DNA of 64,000 nt from Branchiostoma floridae (Eukaryota > Chordata > Leptocardii > Amphioxiformes > Branchiostomatidae), in contig NC_049979.1 of assembly GCF_000003815.2 (NCBI RefSeq), positions 21,058,845 to 21,122,844 of the forward strand, in the 5' to 3' direction. Below the pieces are notes generated by a model. The model saw only the letters and a program-made list of their open reading frames with translations. It had not been told where the DNA came from and ran no database searches. Each line of letters begins with the position of its first letter. Positions within the stretch are counted from its first letter, which is position 1. The position numbers and the translations under genes were made by a program. Below, one piece after another: positions 13,521-26,501 of this stretch.

Positions 13521-16500
13521 TCTGCTTCCCACCATTCAAATCCGAAGTGCGGCTGCCGCATTCACATGTATATCGATAGGCGGATCTACCCTCTGGGCTC
13601 ATTTAGGGTTTTCAGCGAAACCGGTTCATCCGTACAACAACAATATTGTTGTCTTCATTACCGTCAAAAAAGAACAAAAACTTTTTTTAACAATGCTGAC
13701 TATTTGGGAATAAGATTCTGACAGAACGTTGATATCCTTAACGCAAAAAATTCAAAATAAGCGTACTCTTATACACTGTTGGTACCCTCTCATAGCACGG
13801 CGTGTGTTGGTACAGTGACGTCACGCTGGACCACCCGCCTGCGCTGGCCGGGTTGATATAATAGATGGACCCAACCCAAACCAGAACGGGCATAAAAAAG
13901 GAACAAAATTTGTATTTCTTGACTTAACACACGACTGCAGAAATATCACTTGAGGCAAAATGTGTAAAAAATTGACAAAGACTGAACAATATCATTAAAA
14001 TTTGTGACTTGATCATAAAATTTCTATGGAAAACAAAAATGGGGGCAAACATTTTCACCAAAAAAATTCCCCTCACTACAAATGCATCGGATATACGTAT
14101 CTTTCCACCAAAGCCCCTACCCTCATTTTCCTGTTATCTTGCCCTCATTTGATTCTCATTCTAGGGCACCCCTGCTGGACCATCCACTATCACAAACCCT
14201 TATATCAGTTGACCTCGCGGGAGTTGTTCTGTTTTGTCCTGTTTTGTAAGACTACCCTTTCTCAAAGGACCACACAAAAGTGTCTCCACCCATAAGATAG
14301 CATGCTACCATTATGCCATCAACTTTATCTGATAGGAATTGATCTTCTGGATCTTTATCAGGATGGTCTGGTGTACCTCCTGCAGCTTTGCTGTTGTTTT
14401 TGTTTACTTAAATTGCATCTAGTGTAAACACGTTGACATCACCACTTGGGCATCTGAACCAGAGTTTGATAATACAAGGAAAATGATAATAAATGTGAAC
14501 ATTATTTGCTCACCATCCTGTTTCAAGGTTCATTTCCTGTCACCCGTGACAATATCGATTCGTTTACATGATAGTCTTGGGTGTTTGCTTTTTTTTGCTC
14601 AAAGGTCACAATGATAAGTCAAAATAAACAGGAGAGGTATTAACATACAGGTGTCTGTGTACAGAAAATACTGCACCTAGGTCTAATTTTTACCCCCTCT
14701 GTATGGTAATGGCTGACCAAAGGAGAACCTTTTCATATCATACAATGGAGAGTATTATGACATCAAACATCTCTGCGGGTAGGAAAAAGGGGAGAACGAT
14801 TGAGGTCATGCAGATTTTGTTCCATACTTTTGTCATTTTATGTAGGCTAGACAAGGTAACAATGTTCAAACCACATCTACTATTTTGCAAGTGCTTGTAC
14901 TAACAACTTCAAAATATTTCTGATTCTCCTACTGTAATACCTTGAGATTTAGGAACAAAAAAAGAAAATACAATCTCTCCAACCTACTTTTAAACAGCCC
15001 CAATATTGTATTCTATGCGGGAGCCTCCAAGGAAGCATTGTACTCTAAGATTAAACTTTCACCAAGTAACGTTACAGTTGTGCTGTAGACTCAGCTGAAT
15101 ACTAACAGGACCAGGATGTAGAAACAAAGTGTCAATAAAAACATGAACTTTCAATGGGTGTTAAACTTGAATGTGTGCTCAATTTCTTAGCATTTGGGCA
15201 GCAGATTTATACAGTGAGTGGGCGGGACATCTTTTCTTTGGCTCAGCTGCTGCGAAAAAAGTCAAATATCAAATAAATAATGTAGGCCCCCAATGTCACA
15301 GAGCATGTCACCATAATACCTGCACTGATTGAAGTTGCTCAATGTAAAATCATATCAACACAAGTAGAGCATCTATGCAATTATTGTGATAGTTAATTCA
15401 ATCAGACTTGCTTTGAGCAAATTCTTGCAAAAAACACTCTCTTTCCATCAGCAACGTGCCATTCTCACGAGCACGCGCCATGGAGCACGCGTAAAACCAC
15501 ATGTGCCTCCTCTGGCGAATCCTTGTTTGACGCCTTTGTGGTCCCCTATTTGTACATATGGTGTAGGAAAACACGCGCTGGAGAAGATTAGCTCTTAAAG
15601 CTGCAACAGCATGTTTGTTATTGTGAATTAAATTCAAATTACAATTGGAGCATGGGACACAGTTTACGTAGCTGTCACCGTACGCTGAGTACATCCTTTT
15701 CCGATAGTTTGCGTTCACTCCTTTTGATGATACAGTGAAAGGTGCTGACATGAACAGAAGCTACAAGATTATGGTAGACAGAAGGTTGAAGTTGTAACAT
15801 TACAATGAGGATGAAAGAGGAACTAACGTTATAAGAGGAACGTCCAATTTCTTCCTCTTTTAAATTGGGGGAAGGGCCTGGCACAATTACATTTAGTTGC
15901 ATTAGGCTATGAAAATCTGTCAAATCACTTGAAAACTAAGGGGATAGAATTAAACTAGAACAGGAACAAAGAGATCTATAAAGTGCATAATTGCTTAAGA
16001 CTCTTAAGTCTTCAGGTGCAGGGTGGAACATTCTAACTTGACGGGCAGAAAGGCAGTTAAGAAAGGAAAAATTTTGTACTTTCTGCAATATGTTGGAAGT
16101 AGAAATCCATATCTATCATATCTCCCAAATCTTAAGTTAAGTTTGGGGTGTAGATGTTAAAGATATCTACAAACTCAAAATGACTCACTGCCACCACCCC
16201 CACCAACACACACACACCAACACACACTCACACACACCAAGGGGGTCTCCCTATATGATTCTATAACCTCCTTGCACACACCAGCCTCCTTTCGAAACAC
16301 CTTCACACAAAATGGTTTCCCCCTATACCAATTTGCCTTGGGATTCAACTTCCCCCCTTCTCTTTAAACAGGCTCAAGCATAAGATTTTGGCCCTGAGCC
16401 TGATCAAACAACCAATTTGCTGTGCTCTGGATGGTAATCTACAGGCCCCCCAGGTGTCCACTGGCTATTGTTCTACCTGAGGTGGTTATATAAACCATCT

Positions 16501-19500
16501 TACCTGCTTGTTGATGGTAATTAGCAAGTACATGTTGTTTGCAAAAAGGTCTTTTGAAACTGCACAACTTTTCTAGTGACATTTGCCAAATGACTACAGC
16601 ATACCACCTCATGTAAATGCCAATCCAGTTAAATTCGTTGGTTCCCGGATTGAATTGAAAATATGACAATGAAGAAAATGATAAAGACTCTCCAAAAAGC
16701 AGTCACTCAAGCAACTGGATATGATTTTGGAAATGGTCAGATGTTTCAGACAGCCATTCGGCATCTTTCGTCAGTGGGTTGACACTGGAGAAATCTTGTT
16801 GGAGAGAGTTTTAAAAGTTGATAATGACAGTCTGGGAGGAAGGCTGTTCCTTGATAAGTTGATCGATACACAAAGTTTCAGGAACAGTTAGCCTTTGGCC
16901 AGGCTCAAGTTTTCCTCCCAGCCCTCGGTTTCCATCTTTTAAATTTTTACTTCAAACAATCCAAGAACCAAGGAAATAAACTGATATGGCCCATTACATG
17001 ACTACATTTACAGGTAAATGTCTCACTTTATGGCTCACCAATATGATGAAAAGATCAAACAGTTTGATTCAACCATAGACCCATCCAGATGCAATGTTCC
17101 CAGATCATCAAATAGCACTCATTGTGGAAGAAACCTTGATAAGACCAATTCAATGAAATATTTGACACACCCTGAACAAAGATATATGCATCCCATGTGG
17201 TAGAACCAATAAACTGATGCTCAAACTTTTATAACATCCAAAGTTTATGCCAGTGTATAAATTTTGTTTGGCTGGACAGTTTTGCAAGGTCAGCTATTCT
17301 TCTGCAAACATATCCAAGTGGTTTATTATTACCAAAGACCAGCCAGTTTTTAAAGTTTTCAATATACAGTTTAGGCTTTAATCCATCATGTTAAATAAAA
17401 GAAATGTAATTTGATTTTGAAAAATGAGCTATCAGCACTGGAAGTATTTGACAGATCTAAACGTTGCTTCTTTCCAACTTAACATTCTTCACACACTACG
17501 GTCTGTCAAGAAGACAGTGCATTCCGTGTTCAAGACAAACATCTGCTGGATGGCATTCAAGACATCTCGAAAGGTTGCTTTACCAACAATATATTACCTA
17601 TGTTGTGGTTTTGGCCACGACCCATAAAAACTAGTCATTTGTCAGTTGGTACGTTACAAAGGACACAACTCACACTATACATGGCTGTCTTACGACAAAA
17701 GGAACAGCACCCAAGTTAAGACTTCAGTAGGCCGTGGGTAATTAAGGTGTCGGGCTCACCTGTTTGATTTATTACCTGTGTGAACACCTGTGTGACTTAC
17801 CAAACACAAACACATCAATTGTAGATATCCCTACTTTACGGCTGTCAAAAGGCCAATGCCGGAAGTCCATACAAGTTTCACACCTGGAGTTCATAGACTC
17901 AATGGCTAGTCAGGAAACCGGACATCACCTCTAGATACATAGGATTTTAAGTGCCTTTGAGGATCAGTAATCGTATACAAATCAAAACAGCTCTCTTGAA
18001 TTTTGCACAACAACACTGTTTCAGAAAGGAAACAATGGTGGGGTGTGACAGCACTTAACGAAGAATAAAATTGATGATTGATGGGTCTTACTGTGGATAA
18101 AAATTTGCATCCTTACATCCTGACTCCTCTATTTGTTCCTTTATTGGAACAAGCCTGATTTATCATGTATACTTGCAATTAAGTGTTCATTTTTATCCTA
18201 TATACACTCAATATATTTCAACAGTATCTGTACATATACTACCAGTATTTTCTACATTGATACATCTGATGTGACTTATAGATTGTGGCACAACACATAG
18301 ATTGCATGAATGGCAATGATTCAGTCAAAACACACCAAACAATAAAAAAAATACAGTTCATTTCTACCCTTCCATAAAATGGTGTCATCCATAGGCTCCA
18401 TCCAAAAGTGGATCTATTGGCAACGTTCTTTGGCATGACATTCACCCCCCACCCCCCCTTCACACTGTAAAGCAACACAGGAACTACACGGCATAATAAA
18501 GCTATAAATGAACGGTCCTGGTGGCCAGCAGGTGGGTGGATGGAGAACAGGTGTGTATGTTCAGCAATTTCCATTAAATGGTGGTTTACAATTATTGGGG
18601 GTGTTTGCCTTGTAAATTGCACAACGTGCTCGCACCTGTTCTTTGTTGATAGGACAATGATATAGGGAACGACCACTATACATATCCATAAGCCTTTTGT
18701 TTACACTTCAAACACATGACACAGCATGTTGACAACGAAGTCACTAACAAATTTACAAACAAAAACTGTACATAGACAATTAGATAGAATTTGAAGTACG
18801 AACATTAGTATAATTACATCATAATGGTGTTCAAATTATTCCATTTCTGTGATTGCACATTCTAGTATACTTTGTACACTTTATATCAACATTCACAATT
18901 TGCAATGTGACACCTACAACAATGGAACAGGCTTTTCAATGATAGTTTTAAACTATTTCCTGAACTATCAAGATTTGCATGAATGGTCCCTAATTTTTCG
19001 CACCATCTCTGTACATGAGAAACTTTGGAATGTGCCCACAAACAATTACTAATCCAACTGTACATATTTACACCATAGTTTATGTGCAAACGGGCCATTC
19101 AGTACTCCTATACCCTATCCCTAGTGGGGGAGCACCTCTGTGTACTGTTTCTGTGTTGTTGGAGATGCAAAAGACACAACAGACCTTGACATATATATTC
19201 CCAATGGCCTGTTTCTGAGCTGATTCTCAGGTTTTACTGGTGTCACAACATCCCAGGGAATCATAGAGGACAGAAAGATATGTGGACAAAGCATTCGCCA
19301 CAGGAAATGTTTCTTGAAAGGGGTTGTTGCTGGGATTGGGGTTGGGTCAACGGTGCTCTAGTTAGTATGACTTACTTTGTGCACAATATATGCCATGCGG
19401 GCGTGTTATTGCAAACACACAAAGGAAGTGGCCACCTGAAGCCCAGGTGCAGACTGACTAGTGTGGCATGACTTTTAGTAACCTTGGTACCTGGCTGGGG

Positions 19501-19903
19501 TTTAGAAATGTAGGACAGCACAATTGTGCAGGACCAATGAAAAACTTCTAGACCGAGAGGAAAACTTTTTTTAAACAATCAAAATCGTTTCATTGAAACT
19601 TTTTGGATATACGAAGATGATGGTCATTGGAATAACGTTATTGAATACAATGTCTGAAGGTAAAGTCCAACTCATCAAATCACACAATTTCAGGAAGGAA
19701 ACCTAGTCAGACTCATGTTTTGCTCTCAGGACAGGTCTCTTTTTCAATCCTCCTGTCGAATTCTAACTTAAACGTCCAAAAACCAAGGTTATAAATTGGT
19801 CTGTACGAATCGTTCAAAGTAGTTGGTTGTACTGACAGAAGGCAGCTTGCAATGGAAGTTAGAAAAGATGTACATGTATCAACTTAGTCTCCTCCAGCTT
19901 TGA
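13521..19903. other. Intergenic sequence and probable 3'UTR of the jhy gene
   Basis: No exon-like open frame with matching splice sites was found. The right part, perhaps from about 18.1 kb where TTTATT on the plus strand (AATAAA on the minus strand) occurs near 18139, may be the 3'UTR of the minus-strand gene whose stop codon is at 19906-19904. The left part (13.5-18 kb) is intergenic. A CpG-containing patch at 15460-15600 with a short open frame on the minus strand was seen but could not be assigned. Confidence 0.4.
16193..16241. repeat. CA-rich microsatellite
   Basis: An interrupted run of CA/CACCAACA units (for example ACACACACACCAACACACAC) in intergenic DNA. A simple-sequence tract only. 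Confidence 0.85.
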
Positions 19904-20197
19904 CTAAGAGTCTACAACCCCCTGTACTTTGGAGCCCATGTTCCGGCGGATGGCCTCCGCATTTGCTCTGTCCTTTTCGTGTCTCATCCTCATCTTCTGG
20001 ATCTCCGACAGTACAGGGCTCGGCACAGGCTGTGCAGGGTCTTCCCGTTCTATCCTCATTATGTTTGGTGTGTGGTTCTCCATCGGTGGTGGATGATGGT
20101 AGGGGACGGTGTCTGTATGTTGGGTTTCCAGGACAGTCACGGCCTTGGGTGGAGGTGCAGGCTTGGGCTTTGGCACACTCTTGGCATACTGCAAGGC
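19904..20197 (-). CDS. jhy: jhy terminal coding exon
   Basis: After acceptor ACCATTTTCAG the frame reads ALQYAKSVPKPKPAPPPK, continues through a His/Pro linker and IQKMRMRHEKDRANAEAIRR, and stops at TAG (19906-19904). Phase 0 entry matches the microexon before it. The ALEYAK-x-PKP-like start and a final Arg/Lys-rich helix are the C-terminal hallmarks used for the JHY call. Confidence 0.7.
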   Translation of the reverse strand, partial: ALQYAKSVPKPKPAPPPKAVTVLETQHTDTVPYHHPPPMENHTPNIMRIEREDPAQPVPSPVLSEIQKMRMRHEKDRANAEAIRRNMGSKVQGVVDS

Positions 20198-23100
20198 CTG
20201 AAAATGGTCTTACATTACACACTGTCCAACAGCATCCATCTACACAAAAGCATGTTGAGTGCTTACTCAATGATGTAGCAGAGCCATAGATGGTAGGGAT
20301 TCAAGTGAAGAGAGCCCTCTAGTGAAAATAATCTTCACTGCACCCAAGACAACTTTACATGTTCAGTTTGACCAGAAAAATCATCTTATTGCCTGAAATT
20401 AGTTTTTGCATTAGCATTTTGATATGCCATATCTAAATGAGAGTCACTTTAGAATGAAAGTCAAGTCACCAGTTTGTGTGAGCATTTAAGTTATTGACAG
20501 GCACACATAAGTAATATCTTTGCTACCAGAACCATGAATATAAAAAGTACATCATCAAGCTCATGATGTGCATGGGCTCCAGTAGATTAGTCTAGTCTTA
20601 TTCCTTTGAGATGTATATTATGGTTATGCCGGCACCATTCCAAGCTTTTAGTATGAGCAAACTGCAGTGAAGCATCAGAATGAGAGGATTAGTCTGCATG
20701 CATATTAATGAGATGGCATGAGTGGCACATGGCTTTGAAGCCACGTTTGAATATATATGCATCCCATAATACTCACTCTCTTTCTCCTTTTTTGGGCATC
20801 ATCTTCTTCTTCCATCTCCTGCTGCATAATTGGATATTCAATACATGCAAGGATCACTTTGGAATTTTGGAGAGTCTAAATTTCTATGCTTTAAAGAAGG
20901 GAGTTGCAGAGGACACTAGTATAGGGACATTGGTGCATCGTGCATTTTTTTGCTATCTAGGTGCTTTTGGTTAGTGGTGCTTCTCTGCCTATCTACAAAG
21001 GATCCTTACTAGGATTCTACTTTATTACCCTTAACGGCAAAGTATGCATTTTTCTCAAAATAACAGCACTGCACAATGTCTCAAAATCATTTTCAACAAA
21101 ATAGATTTTGAAGTTTCAAACTGCAAGTGTAACGCTAGTTCACCTTTATTCGCGGGGTAACCTTTATCCGTTGTATTTAACACCAGGGTATTTCAGGATA
21201 TCAAGTCGATGGATGGTAGTCTCAAACTGCATTATATTGAAAAAAATGCAATTTGAAACTAGCGTCCATCAACGTGACATCCCTAGGTATCCTGTTTTTA
21301 GGTACAGCGGATATAGGTTACCCTACAAATAAAGGTGAACTAGGGTTAACCGATGTACAGAGATTTGAGAAGGTCAAATTTGTGCTGTGTTGTGTCAATG
21401 AAAAATGCATACCCTGTTGAGAAACAAGAGAGTGTAGTAATGACTCACGACTTCTCTCTTTGAGTAGAGGTCATCCTCCTCCTCCTGTTGGTAGTAAGGC
21501 TGCTCATCTCTCTTCTTCTGCCAGTCTGCCTTCTGTTTGGCATGTTGTTGTCTCAGGGAGTCGGCATATTCCTTCTGTCGGCGCTTCTTGTCAACCTTGG
21601 AAGACATAGCCTGATTATCATCAGGTATGGGACAAAACTTTTGAATCAAAGCTTTAAGTGTTTAGAGCGACAGGAAAGAAATACCACTGTGCCTAGGTGG
21701 CTGCTTGAAGATACCAGTTGAATCTTCCCAGTGTCACAAACCAATCATAACACCTCCGAAAGATGTTACCATTCAAATCTTCCCAGTGTCAAAGACCAAT
21801 CATAACACCCTACTTTTAAATCTACTTGCAAATGTACATGTACATGTCAAACAACAAATGTAGATACCAAAGATGCCAAAGAAGTAAGATTGTTAGAATG
21901 GATGCATATAACATATCTAGTAGACCTTTCAGGTAGGAAACTAATGGCTGAGAGTGCTTGCTTTATTGATATACATTGTATATGCTAACTTTGAGTGCAA
22001 AAATATCAGGCATTTTACAGAAAGGTCCAGTCCAAGCTCTTTGCCTACAGAATGACCAACCTTGTCTTGAACTCTGTCCAGGTCTGGCCCCAGCCCTCCT
22101 AGTCTGATGTCTTTCTTCAGGTTCTTGTAATCTTGAACAGTGTAAGCCTTGTACGTCACTGGCTTCTTCTTTGCCAAGGCCTTACTTTTGGCATAGGAAG
22201 CCAGATAACCTTCTGAGTTGCTCTTGGCCTTCAGAGTTTGTTTGTTTGCATGGTTGATGGTGTTCTTGGCAGCTTTCTTCTCTTCATGAAGGCCTATTGG
22301 TGGGACCTTGCTATACGGGCTGAAGGACTCTCGTCTCACGCCATCCTGCTGGTAGAGGTCCACGATGTCTCCCTCGCTGGAACGTCTAACAACGTTGCGC
22401 AGGTAGGGGGGAAAGGGAGGGTGAGGGGGTTGGTGGGGGTCTACATGCCATTCATGGTGTCCATGTTGTTGGGGGCCATGGTCAGGCCCTTGCATTACTC
22501 TGGCATGTGGCCCATGATGTTGTGATGGGCCAAGATGTTTAGGTTGCTCCTGTGGCCCATAATGTGGCCCATGATGTTGTGGTAGCCCGTGATGTTGTGG
22601 TGGCCCGTGATGTTGTGGTGGCCCGTGATGTTGTGGTGGCACATGATGTGGAGGTGGCCCATGATGTGGAGGTGGCCCTTGATGTGGAGGTGGCCCTTGT
22701 GACCTGTAGTGTGGCCCATGTTGAACACCAGGATGTTGCTGCACCTTACTACGCGACCCTCGAGGACTACCATATTGTTGGGCTCCCTCCTGGTTCCTCA
22801 TTGCTCCATGAATCTCAGCATACGTGTGCGGACCTTCCTCGTATTCTTGAGAACTGTTAAAAGGATCCTCATACTGACCTGCCCTCTGTGCCCATTGCTC
22901 CCTGTGGTCAGGCCTTTCCTGGTGGCCGGCATATGCACCCTGATACGGCTCGACCCTTACACCGCTACCAGGCAGAGACCTCTGTCTGTGCTGCTGTTCC
23001 TCTTGCATCAGCCTCCTTTCGGCTTGGTGAATCTGTGCATACGACCCCTGCACAGGCTCCGAGTCAAAGTCATGACCCTCTTCAAGGGGTTTAGAATATG

Positions 23101-25902
23101 TCCGCTCCCTTCTATAGGCCCGGCTAGACTTGTCAGTAGGGTCGGACAGAGTCGTGTACGCTGTCTCCTTTCTGAGTTGTCTGTCCCTCATTTGAGGGTG
23201 AGACCTGTTGGACTCGGGAGACCTGGGGCCATATCCTCCCATCTCTTCTGGTGGCCCGTGTGTGCTGTTGTAGGCTAACTCCTGTCTATGTCCCAGTGGT
23301 GACCCATCTTGTCTGTGTCTATCTGGAGAATGATGATTTGTGTCAGGAGAGTCCTGATACTCATCCTGCCTCCCTTGTGTATCTACAGTAACTCTGGGGC
23401 TAACTCTGTTCCCTGCCTGTCCGTGTTTCGGACTGTGCTCATTGGGGTCAAAGCTAAGATTGATGTTCACATTAATGGGTGCCTGTTGGCTTGGAAAGGC
23501 ATACATTGGTGGCTGCATAGGTTGATATGCCCGAGGAGATGTCTGAACACCATCAGGATACAAGCCCTGCTGTGATTGGTTCATCTGTGGAGGCAGAGCC
23601 TGTGATTGGTAGCCTGCATCACGAGGGGAGTATTGTGGTGCACCTTGCAACCTGACAGGTGGAGCGTCCACCTGAGTGGTGGTCTGTGAGATGGACCTTA
23701 GCTCCATACTTCCTTGACTTGCCTGTGAGTTCTTAGATGCAGTTGAGCTGGCGCTTGATGCTTTGCTTGGCGGTGAGGCATCAGTCCTGCTATTCTTCTT
23801 GGATTTCTTACCGCTCCTAACACCACTTTTTGCCTCCTTGGCTTGTCTCAGCCTCTCTTGCTTAAGCTGCCACACCTCTTCTGCTGTCATGTTGGAAAAA
23901 TCTTCCACATCTTCTTCTTGATTGGGTTCTGAAACTTCACTCTTTCCACCCTTCTTCCTTCTAGGAGAGGGAGGCTGTTCATGTAGGGCTTTCTTCTGCG
24001 CATACCGTCTGGCGTATGACCCTCCTTTCTTTGCATCCTGCTTGTTCAGCTTTTCTTTGTTCAGTTCTATGAAGGATTTTGGTGCCGGTTTCTCAGTCTT
24101 TGGCGGCCTGGGAAGGGGTGGTTTCTCCACGGCAGGTCTTTGGTTTGTCATGCCACTTGTGATGGTCACGTCTGAGGAAGTGTTGTACTCATCGTTCGGA
24201 AAACTCGACTGTTCAAATTCTTCGGGCGTCGCTGCTTTCTGAACAACGGGACCAACAGCACGTGGGCTTGTATAACCCACAGGCCCAACAGGTCTGTGCT
24301 TTTGCTTGACTTGTTCAGCATCTCTCTTGCTGTGATACCCTGACTCCTCTTCCTCTCCCCCAGCTGGTGGCCAATGGTAGGCATTTGAACTTGGCTGTTG
24401 AGCATAAGGCGCTTGAGGTGGAGAAGGGAAGGGCTTGCTGTAGGGAACAACTCTCGGCTCTCCTACTTTTAGAGCCCTCTGGTACTCCCTTATCTCCTCT
24501 TGCTCAATTGTGTCATCCTCCTCAGGACTAGAGTAACGCTGCTTTCCACCTTTGTGGTCTCTCACTGGTGTTCTGTCTTCAGAACTTCCTCTGGAGACAC
24601 TCCTTTTACCACTGTCTGTTTGAAGAGTGTACCGTGAATCTTCTGATCCCCGACTCTCCTCTCTGCTGTTGTCCTCATCCCTTGTGGGATGGGGTGTTCC
24701 TAACCTTAGTGGGTTTTTGTTCGCAGATTCTAAAGAATCTGCAGGGAAGAAATCCTGTTCAAAATCCACCATTCTAGTCCTGGCTTTCAACTCCTCCTGA
24801 ACGTATGGCGTACTGACAATCAGAGCGCCCCTTTCCTTCCAGTTGGGATCATATCTCAGGTTTGCGTAGGGATCCTTACCGGGGGTTTTGGAACCTCCCT
24901 CTAAGTCCTCATAGCGATCGCTCCCTCGCGTGTCTATTGACAATGGAGAGTGTTCAGAACTATTTCCCCCTCCACTTAGTACTGGTAAATCCAGCGAATC
25001 TGAGGGACTATCCTCCCCTTCTTCTAGACTGTCATCTGATTGTATTCTTTCCTGCTCTTGCCTCAGACGTTCTTTCAGTCGCTGTTGATAATTCTCCTCT
25101 TCTGCTGAATCCTCCTCCTCTTCTAGACTATCTCTCACATCCTCATTGTCATCCTCATCATCGGAATTTCCAAGCTGTCGAACCGTTCGCTGCACAGACC
25201 CGGGACCAGTTCTTTGCTGTCGCGTTGTCTGTTGCGATGTAGAAACCGTATAACGGTCACTTTCTGATGAAACATTTCTGTTGTGGCTGTAGGCTTTTGG
25301 TTGGTTAGGAAGATGGGGGCTGTGTTGTGAGTATTGGTGATTTTGGCCAGGACTGTCCACAGGGTAGCGTTCCTCCTGTTCCTCATCTGAAGATGAGTCT
25401 ACGTTGACGGACCTGAATGAAATAAAGGATCAAATTACACACAGATCATTACCTAAGTTGTATCTGGATTAGGGCATTTGTTAAGAAATAAAATCGTTCA
25501 GTGGTGACATCTGCTGTTATATGGTGTATGATTACATCACAGAATTGCTCTGCTGAAGCGGAATCACAGTCATACAGATTACAATACAAAGGCAACTACT
25601 CTACTATTACTAACTGCACCATCACTCAGATTCATTGTACGGATGTATATTCAAAGAACTTCTTACAGTTTTTGTCAATAACTGCTTTTTTGGTACAATT
25701 TCCTGTCCATAGCCAAGGCATTAACACACTGATAAACTACGATGTACCTGTATGTATCCAGACTGTCCTGTACTCCACTCTTGTTCCTGTCACCAGGACG
25801 ATGATCACTGCCCTGACTCATGACCTCCTGCCGTAACATGTCCAGCAGCTGGTCACTGTTGTGAGTGGTCATCTGTCCACTTCCTCTGGAGCTAGCCATC
25901 AT
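19904..25902 (-). CDS. jhy: JHY-family (juvenile hydrocephalus / C11orf63) protein
   Basis: Five coding exons join in frame to 1339 residues: 25902-25748, 25412-22049, 21610-21449, 20821-20777 and 20197-19904 (stop TAG). JHY is needed for motile-cilium axonemes in ependyma; its loss causes hydrocephalus in mice. The assignment rests on the shape of the protein: a long acidic, Ser-rich, disordered N-terminal part, a YANLRYDPNWK motif near residues 234-244, and a basic C-terminal region with KAYTVQDYKNLKKDIRLGGL near 1139-1158, then DKKRRQKEYADSLRQQ and ALQYAKSVPKPKPAPPPK. These recall vertebrate JHY from memory; I could not align them. At 1339 residues it is much longer than human JHY (about 800), partly through a His-Pro-Gln repeat. 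Start: the acceptor at 25924 lies just before ATG-ATG at 25902. The upstream X-box fits a cilium gene. Alternative: an unrelated disordered cytoskeletal protein. Confidence 0.65.
20777..20821 (-). CDS. jhy: jhy 45-bp microexon
   Basis: On the minus strand TATTGAATATCCAATTATGCAG precedes CAG GAG ATG GAA..., read as QEMEEEDDAQKRRKR, and a consensus GTGAGT donor follows AGA. Length 45 and phase 0 on both sides exactly fit between the neighbouring exons. The acceptor is a tandem CAGCAG, so use of the second site would remove one Gln (exon start 20818). A pyrimidine tract is weak, so inclusion may be regulated. Confidence 0.6.
21130..21348. repeat. MITE family M1, copy 1 (jhy intron)
   Basis: About 219 bp with ends TAACGCTAGTTCACCTTTAT and the near-perfect complement ATAAAGGTGAACTAGGGTTA. 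Inner arms (GGGGTAACC, and GGTTACCC) extend the inverted repeat. A second diverged copy lies at 53057-53275 in an intron of the plus-strand sushi gene. Confidence 0.8.
21449..21610 (-). CDS. jhy: jhy C-terminal basic helix exon
   Basis: 162 bp, phase 0 at both ends. The acceptor is GATGATAATCAG and the donor GTC-GTGAGT. It encodes AMSSKVDKKRRQKEYADSLR followed by a charged Gln/Lys stretch and an acidic YYQQEEEDDLYSKREV end, likely a long amphipathic helix. The RRQKEYADSLR motif is the part that most resembles vertebrate JHY. Confidence 0.7.
22049..25412 (-). CDS. jhy: jhy giant central exon (3364 bp)
   Basis: A single unbroken frame of 1121 codons, flanked on the minus strand by acceptor TTTATTTCATTCAG and donor TCT-GTAGGC. 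It encodes nearly all of the disordered region: acidic clusters (DSLEEEEDSAEEE), the DPYANLRYDPNWK motif, Lys/Ser-rich segments, His-Pro-Gln repeats and the conserved basic C-terminal block. The donor is chosen because it leaves codon phase 0, matching the next acceptor. An alternative donor (ACAAG-GTTGGT, six bases per strand step earlier) would also keep the frame and drop four residues. An exon this long among small ones is notable but typical of disordered-scaffold proteins. Confidence 0.75.
22556..22697 (-). repeat. In-frame 18-bp tandem repeat coding His-Pro-Gln
   Basis: On the minus strand, units close to CACCACAACATCACGGGC recur about eight times and encode repeats of the type PPQHHG or PPPHHG near residues 956-1004 of the JHY-like protein. 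The unit length is a multiple of three, so copy number can change without a frameshift. The same DNA is open in other frames, which explains the shadow open frames on both strands. Confidence 0.85.
25748..25902 (-). CDS. jhy: jhy coding exon with start codon
   Basis: On the minus strand the acceptor TTATCCTTTGCCAG (exon from 25924) is followed by a short leader and MMASSRGSGQMTTHNSDQLL. The exon continues to DSLDTY plus two bases and the donor ACAG-GTACAT at 25748. The two spare bases (AG) join G of the next exon to make Arg, restoring the frame into SVNVDSSSDEEQEERYPVDS. Two tandem ATGs compete as start; both are in frame. Confidence 0.65.
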
Positions 25903-26501
25903 GGAGTTAACTGCATTCAGATTGCTGGCAAAGGATAATGCAACGTGTCAGACAATTTCAAGGGTAACAGTTACTATTTCACTTCAAAAGGTTTCTGATG
26001 TTGTGTCAGTACATCTCTTGAAATCCACTGTTTTTTTTTAAATGGCAGATGTAGGTTGCTGCATTGATAAAGGTCAAACACAACAATTTTGGCAGATTAG
26101 TTATATCGCACATAAGTCCTGTATATCAGTTACATCAAGTGATGTAAAAGCTATCTCATTATTAAAGATGCTTCTACCATATTTGATGGCAATGCTCTGA
26201 ATTGTTTCACAACATTACAAATGATATAAATATCTCTGGGAAGGCTATGAAGGGTAACGGTTACTCAAGAAATTGGACAGAATTTGGAAACAGTTAGACT
26301 TTTCAGACAGCATCACTGTCTTTTGTTTGGAATTGAATGAAAATTATGATTTACCAGATTTTAACCCCAAACTCCAAAACGCCATGGGGAGGATAGCACG
26401 CTCCATTTTCAAACATTTTTTTCTTTAAATTTAGTTTAATTAAGAACACCAAAACTGCTTTTCTTCAAAGTGCTGTGATCGTTGAGGAGATAAGTGCTGT
26501 G

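Noticed and set aside
19884-20289. Overlapping 96-129-codon frames on both strands at the jhy terminal exon
   Set aside because: Only the frame ending at 19904 on the minus strand has a phase-matched acceptor and fits the preceding exons; the rest are shadows.
22238-23278. Plus-strand open frames opposite the large jhy exon
   Set aside because: Shadows of the Gln/Pro/His-rich coding strand; low-complexity coding DNA commonly opens the opposite frames.
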